Assembly: GCF_000819865.1 (NCBI RefSeq)
Contig: NZ_CDDF01000010.1
Coordinates: forward strand, 1 to 47,812
DNA: 47,812 nt
From: Aeromonas eucrenophila
Lineage (GTDB): Bacteria; Pseudomonadota; Gammaproteobacteria; Enterobacterales; Aeromonadaceae
Reading direction: 5' to 3'
Shown here piece by piece: positions 16,988-24,801 of the stretch. The position numbers and the translations under genes were made by a program. How positions within the stretch are numbered: the first letter of the stretch is position 1; the number at the start of each line of letters is the position of its first letter. Under the pieces are notes generated by a model. It was not told the origin of the DNA and ran no database searches. It worked only from the letters and a program-made list of their open reading frames with translations.

Positions 16988-18226
16988 ATGGAAGGAATCA
17001 AGACGCAGGCCAGTCTCTGGGTGCTGGTGATGACGGTGACCCTGGCGGTGGCGGGCTTCAGCCTGCCATCCCCGGTGCTGGCACCCCTGATGCTGGATCC
17101 GGCCCAGGGCATGCTGACCCCGGAGGCCTCTGACTGGAGCCGCAAGCTGTGGCTCGGGGTCATCATGGGGCTCTACCCGCTGTTCCAACTGCTGGGGGCG
17201 CCCTGGCTCGGCAAGCTGTCCGACCGCTATGGCCGCAAGCCCATCTTGACCCTCTGCCTCGTCGGGGTGCTGGCGGGCTACGCCCTGATGGCGCTCGGCA
17301 TCGCCTGGCGCTCCCTGCCGCTGCTCCTGCTGAGCCGGGTGCTTGAGGGCTTCTTCAACGGCGACATCGCCATCGTCCAGGCCATGGCGGCGGACATGAG
17401 CACCCCCAAGACCAAGGCTCGCAACTTCGCCAGGATCAACATCGGCATGAATCTGGGTTGGGTGCTGGGCCCCATGATCGGGGGCTATGCCGCCGTGATA
17501 TCCGGGGATTACAGCCTGGCGGCCTGGCTGGCGGTGGCCATGACGGCGGTCAACCTGCTGCTGATCCTCTGGCTCATTCCCAACCGGCCGCCGGTGGCGG
17601 CGGAGCAGACTCTGGCGCCGCTGTCGACCCGGCAGCTGTTGCTGCAACCCCGCTTGCTGCCCTACTTCGTGCTGACCCTGCTCAGCTATGGCGCTGTGCA
17701 GCTCTACTTCACCTACTTCAACGTCTGGTTGGTGGAGCGGCTGGCCTGGGATCCGGTGCAACTGGCCCAGGCCGCCGTGCTGGTGAGCGTGCCCATGATG
17801 CTGGGCTCCTGGATAGGGGAGCAACTCGCCCGTCACTGGCGCGGCAGCAGCCTCGGCATCGTCGGTCACCTGGTGATGGCGGTGGGCATGCTGATGTTCG
17901 TGCTGCCCACTCAGTGGTGGGGGTTGGCGCTCACCTTCATCCCGGCCGGCATTGGCATGAGCCTGGGGGAGCTGGCCACCTCGGTTGCCGTCTCCAACCG
18001 CAGCCATCCCCAGCAGCAGGGACAGGCGATGGGGCTCTACCGCGGGCTGGCTGTGGGCAGCGAGATCCTGGCGGTGGTGGTGGGCAGCGTGGCGCTGCTG
18101 GCGGGCACCGAGTGGCCCTTCTATCTGGCGACCCTCGCCGGGATCGGCTGCGCCCTCGGCTTCTATGGTTTGCGCCGGGCGGCGGACAGGCGCGAGCAGG
18201 CGGGTGCCCAGGCCGAGCCGGGCTGA
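16988..18226 (+). CDS. MFS transporter (TetA/DHA1-like drug or metabolite exporter)
   Basis: A 412-residue major facilitator protein with about 12 hydrophobic segments. The loop 2-3 motif GKLSDRYGRKP is intact, and RVLEGFFNGDIAIVQAMAADMS and NFARINIGMNLGWVLGPMIGG fit the DHA1 efflux group. The substrate is unknown. ATG 16988 has GAGG five bases upstream; ATG 16964 lies inside the operator-like repeat and is less likely. It is divergent from the SufR-like regulator, its likely controller. The C-terminal tail is polar and Arg-rich. Confidence 0.9.
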   Translation: MEGIKTQASLWVLVMTVTLAVAGFSLPSPVLAPLMLDPAQGMLTPEASDWSRKLWLGVIMGLYPLFQLLGAPWLGKLSDRYGRKPILTLCLVGVLAGYALMALGIAWRSLPLLLLSRVLEGFFNGDIAIVQAMAADMSTPKTKARNFARINIGMNLGWVLGPMIGGYAAVISGDYSLAAWLAVAMTAVNLLLILWLIPNRPPVAAEQTLAPLSTRQLLLQPRLLPYFVLTLLSYGAVQLYFTYFNVWLVERLAWDPVQLAQAAVLVSVPMMLGSWIGEQLARHWRGSSLGIVGHLVMAVGMLMFVLPTQWWGLALTFIPAGIGMSLGELATSVAVSNRSHPQQQGQAMGLYRGLAVGSEILAVVVGSVALLAGTEWPFYLATLAGIGCALGFYGLRRAADRREQAGAQAEPG

Positions 18227-18378
18227 TCCCGGCCGACGGGATCACGGATTGGCGACGGCGGGGCAGCGGGGACTTGCATAGTCGCGCCGACTCTGGGACG
18301 GTATGGCTCTTTGCTTCGTTTTACCCCATCGCTCGGCGACCCCTCTCTCAATCATGCGCCCGGCGATGCCCAGCCTTT

Positions 18379-18455
18379 GGAGGTGATATGAGTCGTTTTC
18401 AGGCCATTGCGCTAGAACCGGGACTGTATGGCACCTCGCACGGTTCAATCTTCTT
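18379..18455 (+). repeat. 77-bp upstream copy of the HAD gene start region
   Basis: GGAGGTGATATGAGTC occurs at 18379-18394 and again at 18456-18471, an exact 77-bp period. Similarity continues through CAGGCCATTGCGCT on both sides and again at TATGGCACC versus GATGGCACC, with substitutions and a small insertion between. GGGAC-GTATGGC-TC near 18295-18309 resembles 18420-18434 and could be the remnant of an older unit. Confidence 0.9.
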
Positions 18456-18468
18456 GGAGGTGATATGA
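18388..18468 (+). CDS. Mini-ORF: 26-residue copy of the HAD phosphatase N-terminus
   Basis: Starts MSRFQAIALEPG and ends FLEVI. The first nine residues match the HAD start MSHYQAIAL except at positions 3-4, and the catalytic DxDGT is lost (LEPGLYGTS). It has a near-perfect Shine-Dalgarno, GGAGGTGAT, and its TGA (18466-18468) overlaps the HAD ATG at 18465 as ATGA. The geometry is the same as at msrB. Coupled translation is inferred. Confidence 0.55.
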   Translation: MSRFQAIALEPGLYGTSHGSIFLEVI

Positions 18469-19286
18469 GTCATTACCAGGCCATTGCGCTCGATATGGAT
18501 GGCACCCTGCTGACCCGGGATCACAGGATCTCGTCCGCGACCCGGGCGGCGCTGGCGCAGGCCCGCGCCCACGACATCAAGGTGCTGCTGGTGACGGGCC
18601 GCCACTTCATGACGGCGCGCCCCTTCCACCACGAGCTGGCCCTCGACACCCCCATCATCTGCAGCAACGGCGCCTACCTCTACGATCCGCTGCAAGACCA
18701 GATCCTGGCGGGGGATCCCCTGTCGGTGGCGCCCCTTCGAGCGCTGCTGGCCGAGGTCGAGGCCCAGCAGATGGAGGCGCAGTTCCACCTGAGCGACGGC
18801 ATCGGCTACATCGGCTGCGAGGAGTATGTCACCCGCATCCAGAGCCGGTCGGATAAGCTGCCGGCGCACCTCAAGATCTCCCTGCTGCCGGCGGAGGACA
18901 TCGAGGCCTGGCTGCAGAAACCGGTCTGGAAGCTGGAGCTGTTCAGTCAGGATCCCGGCCGCTTGCATCGCTTCGTGGGGGAGGTGGTGCAGGGCCTGCC
19001 CTTTACCCAGGACTGGGCGGCGCCCTATGCGGTGGAGCTGGTGCAACCCGGCTGCAGCAAGGGCAACCGGCTGGCCCAGTGGGCCGCGAGCGAAGGCATT
19101 GCGATGGAAAACGTGGTGGCCTTTGGCGATAACAACAACGACATCAGCATGTTCGAGCAGGTCGGGCTGGCGGTGGCCATGGGCAATGCGGCGCCCCAGA
19201 TCCAGGCGCACGCCCACCAGGTCACCGCGGATCACAACGAGGACGGCATCGCGCTGGCACTGCAGCGCTGGGTACTGCCCTCCTGA
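18465..19286 (+). CDS. ybhA: HAD-superfamily Cof-type sugar/PLP phosphatase (YbhA-like)
   Basis: A 273-residue HAD IIB hydrolase. Motif I is ALDMDGTLL (nucleophile in DMDGT), motif II is LLVTGRHF, the motif III lysine is in CSKGNRL and motif IV is VAFGDNNNDISMF. The cap region contains ALDTPIICSNGAYLYD, matching E. coli YbhA (pyridoxal phosphate and sugar phosphate phosphatase, 272 residues). The ATG has GGAGGTGAT upstream and overlaps the stop of a 26-residue mini-ORF derived from the same start. No promoter was recognised, and the 238-bp upstream gap contains only this duplication and GC-rich hairpins. Confidence 0.88.
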   Translation: MSHYQAIALDMDGTLLTRDHRISSATRAALAQARAHDIKVLLVTGRHFMTARPFHHELALDTPIICSNGAYLYDPLQDQILAGDPLSVAPLRALLAEVEAQQMEAQFHLSDGIGYIGCEEYVTRIQSRSDKLPAHLKISLLPAEDIEAWLQKPVWKLELFSQDPGRLHRFVGEVVQGLPFTQDWAAPYAVELVQPGCSKGNRLAQWAASEGIAMENVVAFGDNNNDISMFEQVGLAVAMGNAAPQIQAHAHQVTADHNEDGIALALQRWVLPS

Positions 19287-19305
19287 CCGGCCGGAACTTT
19301 GGAAT

Positions 19306-19335
19306 ATGATGGGGTGGCATCGGCCACCCCATCAT
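19306..19335. terminator. Strong hairpin between convergent HAD and DUF2799 genes
   Basis: A 13-bp perfect stem ATGATGGGGTGGC (19306-19318) / GCCACCCCATCAT (19323-19335) with an ATCG loop. Neither side has a clean T run, so termination may be weak or it may serve as an mRNA 3' end. Confidence 0.6.
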
Positions 19336-19376
19336 CCTTTGAGAATAAGGGGAGGGGATGGTGCCCTCCCTGACGC

Positions 19377-19940
19377 TCAGTTGCCGAAGGAGAACTGGAT
19401 CACCCGATCCGGGAAGCGGATGCGGTTGTACTCCCGGCGAACGCCTTCGTAGTGGCGCACGGCTCTGTCACGCTGGGCGCGGTAGTAGTCCCGCTGTTTG
19501 CTGTCGCTCTCGCCCCGGATCTGCTGATCCAACTGGTAGATGTTGCGCTCGGTCCGCTCCAGCTCCTGCTCCAGCTCGCCGAGGCGCTGTGCTATCAGGA
19601 ACTCCTTGCGACCGCGTTCGAACTGGGTGAGGAAGGTCGTATCGTTGGGGCAGACCCCCAGATACTCGTTCCCCTCCCGCCCCTTGCTGTAGGCGAGCTC
19701 GGGGATGCAGTAGAGCTCAAGCCCCTTGGCGTAGCCCCGTTGCCACTCGGCCTCGTCCACCTTGAGGCCATATTCGCCGCAGGTCTTGCTGTAGCCGCTG
19801 CTGGCCGTCCGGGTCTTGCCCTCTGTCCCGTCCTGATAGCCCTGGTTGTACCAACTCATGGCGCGGCACTCCTCTTCCGACAGCGAACTGCAACCGGCGA
19901 GCAGCAGGGGCAGGGTCAGCAACAGCATCCTGGGGGACAT
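19377..19940 (-). CDS. DUF2799 family lipoprotein
   Basis: A 187-residue protein with a type II signal peptide, LLLTLPLLLAGC, cleaved before Cys17 (lipobox LAGC). The mature part shows the DUF2799 pattern: C-x-A-M-S-W-Y-N-Q-G-Y-Q-D-G, a second Cys before GEYGLKVDEAEWQRGYAKGLELYC, and LGVCPN. A coiled-coil-like stretch (LGELEQELERTERNIYQLDQQI) follows. Probably anchored in an envelope membrane; function unknown. Confidence 0.82.
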   Translation of the reverse strand: MSPRMLLLTLPLLLAGCSSLSEEECRAMSWYNQGYQDGTEGKTRTASSGYSKTCGEYGLKVDEAEWQRGYAKGLELYCIPELAYSKGREGNEYLGVCPNDTTFLTQFERGRKEFLIAQRLGELEQELERTERNIYQLDQQIRGESDSKQRDYYRAQRDRAVRHYEGVRREYNRIRFPDRVIQFSFGN

Positions 19941-20136
19941 GGGGAGGGCTCCTAATGTGAAAGTGCAGGCATTCTAGAGAGTAAGCCGGAGCGGGACAAG
20001 GGCCGCAACAGAACCCGGGGTTATGATATTTTTATCATTATTTTCAATCTGTTATGAACTGCTTTCGGGTCGACTTTCCTTGCCGGGATTGGCAGGGTAA
20101 ACTGCGCCTACTTTTAACTGGCGCGTAACAAAAATA

Positions 20137-20976
20137 ATGAAAGTCCTGACCGTCGATTACCGCTCCCCCGATGCGGCCGAGCGCTTCACCGAATCCCTGC
20201 GTACCACCGGCTTCGGGGTGTTGACCAACCACCCCATCCCCAAGGAGCTGGTGCAGTCCATCTATGACAACTGGTATCGCTTCTTCATGAGCGAGCAGAA
20301 GCACGACTTCCTGTTCAAGCGCGAGACCCAGGACGGCTACTTCCCGCCGTCGGTGTCCGAGGTGGCCAAGGGCAACACCCAGAAAGACCTCAAGGAGTAC
20401 TTCCACCTCTACCCCTGGGGTCAGATGCCGGCGGAGCTGAAGGCCCAGGCGATGGAGTACTACGCCCTCGCCAACAACCTGGCCGCCGAGCTGCTCGGCT
20501 GGGTGGAGCAGTACACCCCGGCCGACATAGCCGCCCACTACAGCTGCCCGCTCTCCTCCATGATCGAAGAGAGCCAGAAGACCCTGCTGCGGGTGCTGCA
20601 CTACCCGCCGTTCGACGGCACAGAGGCGCCGGGTGCCATCCGCGCCGCCGCCCACGAGGACATCAACCTGCTCACCATCTTGCCCGCCGCCAACGAGCCG
20701 GGCCTGCAGGTGAAGGGCTCCGACGGCGAGTGGATGGATGTGCCCTGCGACTTTGGCACCCTGATCATCAACATAGGTGACATGTTGCAGGAGGCCTCCC
20801 ACGGCTACTACCCCTCAACCACCCATCGCGTCATCAACCCGACCGGTGGCAGCGCCGCTAAGTCCCGCATCTCCCTGCCGCTGTTCCTGCACCCGCGCCC
20901 GGACGTGGTGCTCTCGGAGCGTCACACCGCCCACAGCTACCTGATGGAGCGGCTGCGGGAGCTGGGGGTTATCTAA
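20137..20976 (+). CDS. 2-oxoglutarate/Fe(II)-dependent oxygenase, isopenicillin N synthase-like
   Basis: A 279-residue double-stranded beta-helix oxygenase of the IPNS-like family. It has the N-terminal DIOX_N part (VDYRSPDAAERFTESLRTTGFGVLTNHPI), the iron ligands H and D in AAAHEDINLLTIL and the distal H in TTHRVINP, and the 2OG or substrate contact in KSRISLPLFLHPRPDVVL. The natural substrate is unknown; relatives include ethylene-forming and gibberellin-type enzymes, and most bacterial members are uncharacterised. No good Shine-Dalgarno precedes the ATG. It is monocistronic, with a terminator after it. Confidence 0.88.
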   Translation: MKVLTVDYRSPDAAERFTESLRTTGFGVLTNHPIPKELVQSIYDNWYRFFMSEQKHDFLFKRETQDGYFPPSVSEVAKGNTQKDLKEYFHLYPWGQMPAELKAQAMEYYALANNLAAELLGWVEQYTPADIAAHYSCPLSSMIEESQKTLLRVLHYPPFDGTEAPGAIRAAAHEDINLLTILPAANEPGLQVKGSDGEWMDVPCDFGTLIINIGDMLQEASHGYYPSTTHRVINPTGGSAAKSRISLPLFLHPRPDVVLSERHTAHSYLMERLRELGVI

Positions 20977-21000
20977 CCTGACGCCCACCTGTAAGGGAGC

Positions 21001-21030
21001 AAAAACCGGAGCAAATAGGCTCCGGTTTTT
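21001..21030 (+). terminator. Terminator of the 2OG oxygenase gene
   Basis: AAAAACCGGAGC (21001-21012) / GCTCCGGTTTTT (21019-21030), a 12-bp perfect stem with terminal T run. Confidence 0.9.
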
Positions 21031-21186
21031 ATTGGGTGGCATCTTTGGGTAGTAATCCGAATATTATTGGTCATTGCTGCCAATAAAGCGGTTTTACGCC
21101 GGATATACGCCGAGTGATTGCGCGCCCTCGGGCGTACTCTGAGCGCCTTTCGGGCCCAGTTGGCGGGCCCCTCGCTCGGAGTTGTT

Positions 21187-22500
21187 ATGCAGCAGTCCCA
21201 ATGGTCATCCCGGCTCGGTTACATCCTGGCCGCCGCGGGTTCCGCGGTCGGTCTCGGCGCCATCTGGAAGTTCCCCTATGTCACCGCCGCCAACGGGGGC
21301 GGTGCCTTCCTGCTGGTGTTCCTGCTGTTCAGCTTCACCCTGGGGGTGGCGGTGCTGATGGGGGAGACCCTGCTCGGCAGCCTGAGCCGGCGCGGGGCCG
21401 TGGGGGCCTTCGGCGCGCTCATGGGCCAACGCTGGCGCTGGGTCGGTGCCATGGGGCTCTTGTGCAGCCTGCTCATCTTCTGCTTCTACAGCGTGGTCGG
21501 CGGCTGGACCCTGGGCTACACCGGCATGGCGCTGGCGGGTGAGCTGCGCCACGGCGATGGGGCGGCGCTCACCGCCCGCTTCAACGACTACGTCGGGGAT
21601 CCGCTCTGGCCCGTGCTGACCCACCTGCTGTTCGCCGGTCTCACCTGGTTGTTCGTGCAGGGCGGGGTGCAAAAAGGGGTGGAGCGCACCCTGCGCTGGA
21701 TGATGCCGGCCCTGTTCATCATGATCCTGCTGCTGGTGGCCTTCGGCCTGACCCTGCCCAACGCCATGGCCGGGGTGCGCCACTTCCTGCTGCCGGACTT
21801 CAGCAAGCTCGGCATGTCCGGGGTGTTGGACGCCCTGGGGCTGGCCTTCTTCTCCCTCTCCATCGGCCTTGGCATCCACACCACCTATGGTGCCTATCTG
21901 CCCACCAGCGAGGGAGTAGGCTGCTCCAGCCTCTGGGTGGTGCTGCTGGCGAGCCTCATCGCCGTGCTGGCGGGGCTGATGATCTTCCCCGTGCTGGCGG
22001 CGACCGGCATCGATCCCGCCTCCGGCCCCGGCCTCACCTTTATGACGATGCCGGCGGTGTTCCAGCAGTTGCCGTTCGGCCAGGGATTGGCGGTGGTGTT
22101 CTTCGCCCTGCTGGTAGTGGCGGCGCTCTCCTCTTCCATCTCCCTGCTGGAGCATCTGCAATGTTTCCTCTGCGAGAGTTTCGGCTGGTCGCGGCGCGCC
22201 TCCTGCGGCCTCATCACCGGGGTGGTGATGGCGGGGGGCATTCCGGTCAGCCTGTCGTTCGGCCCCTGGGCGAGCATCACCCTGTTTGGCAAGAACATCT
22301 TCGAGCTGCTGGATTTTGTCACCTCCAACCTGCTGATGCCGCTGTTCGGGCTGGCCCTCACCCTGCTGCTCGGCTGGCAGCTCGGTCGCCGTGCGCTGCC
22401 CGAGGGGCTGGCTCCCCACTGGCGCCAGTTGGTGATGGGCTGCTGGCGCTGGCTGGCCCCCTTGCTCATCGGCGGCATCCTGGTGCGGGGTCTGCTGTAA
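21187..22500 (+). CDS. Sodium-dependent amino-acid transporter, NSS/SNF family (copy 1)
   Basis: A 437-residue neurotransmitter:sodium symporter homologue. It starts QWSSRLGYILAAAGSAVGLGAIWKFPYVTAANGGGAFLL, the TM1-TM2 signature with the unwound glycine region that binds Na+ and the substrate. About 11 membrane segments are visible, as in bacterial NSS proteins such as MhsT. The conserved SVVGGW and AFFSLSIGLGIHTTYGAYLP motifs are intact. ATG 21187 has GGAG five bases upstream. It is a close paralogue of the next gene (22930). Substrates are probably hydrophobic amino acids. Confidence 0.93.
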   Translation: MQQSQWSSRLGYILAAAGSAVGLGAIWKFPYVTAANGGGAFLLVFLLFSFTLGVAVLMGETLLGSLSRRGAVGAFGALMGQRWRWVGAMGLLCSLLIFCFYSVVGGWTLGYTGMALAGELRHGDGAALTARFNDYVGDPLWPVLTHLLFAGLTWLFVQGGVQKGVERTLRWMMPALFIMILLLVAFGLTLPNAMAGVRHFLLPDFSKLGMSGVLDALGLAFFSLSIGLGIHTTYGAYLPTSEGVGCSSLWVVLLASLIAVLAGLMIFPVLAATGIDPASGPGLTFMTMPAVFQQLPFGQGLAVVFFALLVVAALSSSISLLEHLQCFLCESFGWSRRASCGLITGVVMAGGIPVSLSFGPWASITLFGKNIFELLDFVTSNLLMPLFGLALTLLLGWQLGRRALPEGLAPHWRQLVMGCWRWLAPLLIGGILVRGLL

Positions 22501-22507
22501 ACTCGGC

Positions 22508-22526
22508 GGCGGGCCCCAGGCCCGCC
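22508..22526 (+). terminator. GC-rich hairpin after NSS copy 1
   Basis: GGCGGGCC (22508-22515) / GGCCCGCC (22519-22526) with a CCA loop, eight bases after the stop. No T run follows, so termination strength is uncertain. Confidence 0.45.
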
Positions 22527-22589
22527 CCCTTGAAATGCCATGATGATATGGCCGCCGGGTGGTCAGCGTTCATCGCCCGTGGCGGGATT

Positions 22590-22642
22590 GACCATATTGA
22601 AAAATCCAACAAGGCGGGCCTTGTCGATATTTTTGATGGGTC
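22590..22642 (+). repeat. Long imperfect inverted repeat in the NSS1-NSS2 gap
   Basis: Core ACAAGGC (22609-22615) / GCCTTGT (22618-22624), flanked by AAAAAT and ATTTTT and then by GACC (22590-22593) / GGGTC (22638-22642). It may be a second terminator for NSS copy 1 or an operator for copy 2. Confidence 0.5.
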
Positions 22643-22748
22643 ATGTGATTTTTTTAATCATCAATATTCTGTTTTATGGGCCTGTGAGGACTATTAACTG
22701 TCAACCTCTCTTTCCATGGTTTAGGCTGTGCCCCCTGTTTTGCGTTCG

Positions 22749-22870
22749 GGTCACCCCCTCATGTCACCTTTCATCGCCTCCTTTGGTCGATTTTTTAGCT
22801 CGCAAGAGAGGTGACCTGGCGCGCGCAGTTTGAATGTTCATCGCAAGGGTCGCCAGGGGCGGCCTTTTTT
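22749..22870 (+). promoter_or_regulatory. Attenuator-like leader of NSS copy 2
   Basis: A Rho-independent terminator (GGTCGCC 22848-22854 / GGCGGCC 22858-22864, then T6) stands only 60 bases before the ATG at 22930. GGTGACC at 22810-22816 can pair with GGTCACC at 22749-22755, or in its AGGTGAC register with GTCACCT at 22763-22769, or with the terminator's own left arm at 22848-22854 (one G-U pair), so terminator and anti-terminator folds compete. No codon-biased leader peptide or known riboswitch is recognised. Confidence 0.5.
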
Positions 22871-22929
22871 ATTGCCCGTCGTTTTATTGCCAGGAGTGTC
22901 GATTCGATGTTCTCTTCCCCGGAGGTTGT

Positions 22930-24243
22930 ATGAGCCAGGTTCAGTGGTCTTCCCGTCTTGGGCATGTGTTGGCGGCAGCCGGCACCGCCATCGGCCTCGG
23001 TGCCATCTGGAAGTTTCCCTATGTGACCGCCACCAACGGCGGCGGCGCCTTCCTGCTGGTGTTCCTGCTGTTCAGCTTCACCCTGGGGGTGGCGGTGCTG
23101 GTGGGGGAGACATTGCTCGGCAGCCGCAGCCAGCGCGGGGTGCTCGGCGCCTTTAAAACGCTGGTGGGGCCGAACTGGCGCTGGATGGGTTACATGGGGA
23201 TACTGTGCGGCTTCTTCATCTACAGCTTCTACAGCGTGGTCGGCGGCTGGACCGTGGGTTATGCGGCGCTGGCGGTGATGGGCAAGCTGAACCTGAGCGA
23301 GGGCTCGGCGTTGACCGCCCTGTTCAACGGCTATGTCAGCCACCCCGGGTGGCCCGTGCTGACCCATCTGGTGTTTGCCGCGCTCACCTGGTGGTTCGTG
23401 CAGGGGGGTATTCAGAAGGGGGTGGAGCGGGCCCTGCGCTGGATGATGCCGGCCCTGTTCATCATGATGTTGCTGCTGGTGGGAGTGGGGCTCTCCATGC
23501 CGGGTTCCATGGCCGGGGTGCGCCAGCTGCTGCTGCCGGACTTCTCCATGCTGACCGGCCAGAGCGTGCTGGATGCGCTGGGGCTCGCCTTCTTCTCCCT
23601 CTCCATCGGCCTGGGGGTGCACACCACCTATGGCGCCTACCTGCCCAACAGCGACGGGGTGCTGAAATCCGGCGTCTGGGTGGTGACCCTGGCGAGCCTC
23701 ATCTCGGTGCTGGCGGGCTTGATGATCTTCCCGGCGCTGGCGTCGACCGGCATCGATCCCACCGCCGGCCCCGGCCTCACCTTTATGACCATGCCCGCGG
23801 TGTTCAGTCACCTGCCGTTCGGCCAGGGGCTGGGGGTGGTGTTCTTCCTGTTGCTGCTGGTGGCGGCGCTCTCCTCCTCCATCTCCATGCTGGAGCACCT
23901 GGTGCGCTTCACCACGGAGGAGTGGGGCTGGTCCCGGCGTGGCGCCTGCCGGGTGCTGACCCTGCTGATCATGGCCTCCGGCATTCCGGTCAGCTTGTCG
24001 TTCGGCCCCTGGAGCGAGCTGACCCTGTTTGGCAAGACCGTCTTCGACTTGCTGGACTACCTCACCTCCAACCTGATGATGCCGCTGTTCGGCCTGGTGC
24101 TGACCCTGCAGCTGGGCTGGCGACTGGGGGACAGCATTCTGCCCGCCGACCTGTCGCCCTTTATGCGTGGCTGCCTGCTCTGGTGCTGGCGACTGGTGGC
24201 GCCGCTGCTGATCGCCGGCATTCTGGTGCGAGGCATCATCTAA
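22930..24243 (+). CDS. Sodium-dependent amino-acid transporter, NSS/SNF family (copy 2)
   Basis: A 437-residue paralogue of the preceding transporter, alignable end to end without large gaps (for example VQWSSRLGHVLAAAGTAIGL against SQWSSRLGYILAAAGSAVGL). The Na+ and substrate-site motifs are the same. Differences cluster in the loops and in the region after TM9, so substrate preference may differ. ATG 22930 follows GGAGG at four-base spacing; the open frame upstream crosses a terminator and is not used. Regulation probably involves the terminator 60 bp upstream. Confidence 0.93.
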   Translation: MSQVQWSSRLGHVLAAAGTAIGLGAIWKFPYVTATNGGGAFLLVFLLFSFTLGVAVLVGETLLGSRSQRGVLGAFKTLVGPNWRWMGYMGILCGFFIYSFYSVVGGWTVGYAALAVMGKLNLSEGSALTALFNGYVSHPGWPVLTHLVFAALTWWFVQGGIQKGVERALRWMMPALFIMMLLLVGVGLSMPGSMAGVRQLLLPDFSMLTGQSVLDALGLAFFSLSIGLGVHTTYGAYLPNSDGVLKSGVWVVTLASLISVLAGLMIFPALASTGIDPTAGPGLTFMTMPAVFSHLPFGQGLGVVFFLLLLVAALSSSISMLEHLVRFTTEEWGWSRRGACRVLTLLIMASGIPVSLSFGPWSELTLFGKTVFDLLDYLTSNLMMPLFGLVLTLQLGWRLGDSILPADLSPFMRGCLLWCWRLVAPLLIAGILVRGII

Positions 24244-24264
24244 AGGGCTGGAAGGGATAAAGCG

Positions 24265-24293
24265 AGAGGGGTTGGCCAGTGGCCAACCCCTCT
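24265..24293 (+). terminator. Terminator after NSS copy 2
   Basis: AGAGGGGTTGGCC (24265-24277) / GGCCAACCCCTCT (24281-24293), a 13-bp stem with loop AGT and a short T tail. It lies between convergent genes. Confidence 0.75.
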
Positions 24294-24309
24294 TTGCATC
24301 TGGCGCGGC

Positions 24310-24774
24310 TTATTGCAGTCCCGGCCCCTTGGCGGAGAAGGGGCAGTCGGCCTGCTGGATGAGGTGGCGCCCCTGATGGCCATTCCCCTGCCAGACGAGA
24401 TCGAGTTGACCGAGCCGGCCGAGGTGGCGCAGTTCGAACTCGTAGCGCAGGCAGGGGTTGTCCGTGGGCAGTGCCTTCATGCCGTCCAGCAGTTGGTAGC
24501 GATAGCGCAGCAGGGGGCCGTCCTGCAGCGCGATCTCTGCGGGCACCAGCCCTTCCGCCGTGGGGGAGGGCGCCTCGAGATAGCGACGCAGGACGACGGG
24601 GGCGTCGATGGCCTTCTGGTAGTGCAGTCCGTTCATGGCCGCGAGTTCTTCTTCCAGCCGCACCAGCTCCCCTTCCAGTCCGCTCAGGGCCTGGCCGAGC
24701 TGCTGATGGGCGGGGGCGGCGCAGCCTCCCAGCAACAGGGTCATGAGTAACAGGGGGGCGCGGGGTGGCAACAT
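24310..24774 (-). CDS. Putative lipoprotein
   Basis: A 154-residue protein of unknown family. The N-terminus (PPRAPLLLMTLLLGGC) is a type II signal peptide with lipobox LGGC, followed by a helical stretch (LGQALSGLEGELVRLEEELAAM). Two later cysteines (in NPCLRYEFELRHL and QADCPF) could form a disulfide. ATG 24774 has AAGGAG at five-base spacing, which favours it over ATG 24798. It ends beside an NSS transporter and starts beside the MocR gene; no functional link is clear. Confidence 0.75.
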   Translation of the reverse strand: MLPPRAPLLLMTLLLGGCAAPAHQQLGQALSGLEGELVRLEEELAAMNGLHYQKAIDAPVVLRRYLEAPSPTAEGLVPAEIALQDGPLLRYRYQLLDGMKALPTDNPCLRYEFELRHLGRLGQLDLVWQGNGHQGRHLIQQADCPFSAKGPGLQ

Positions 24775-24801
24775 GAAGGCTCCTTCTGGGCGGGCCACTG
24801 A

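Noticed and set aside
22540..22833. A 97-codon ORF between the two NSS genes
   Set aside because: It has no Shine-Dalgarno and no family pattern, crosses the inverted repeats of the leader, and uses codons unlike the neighbours.
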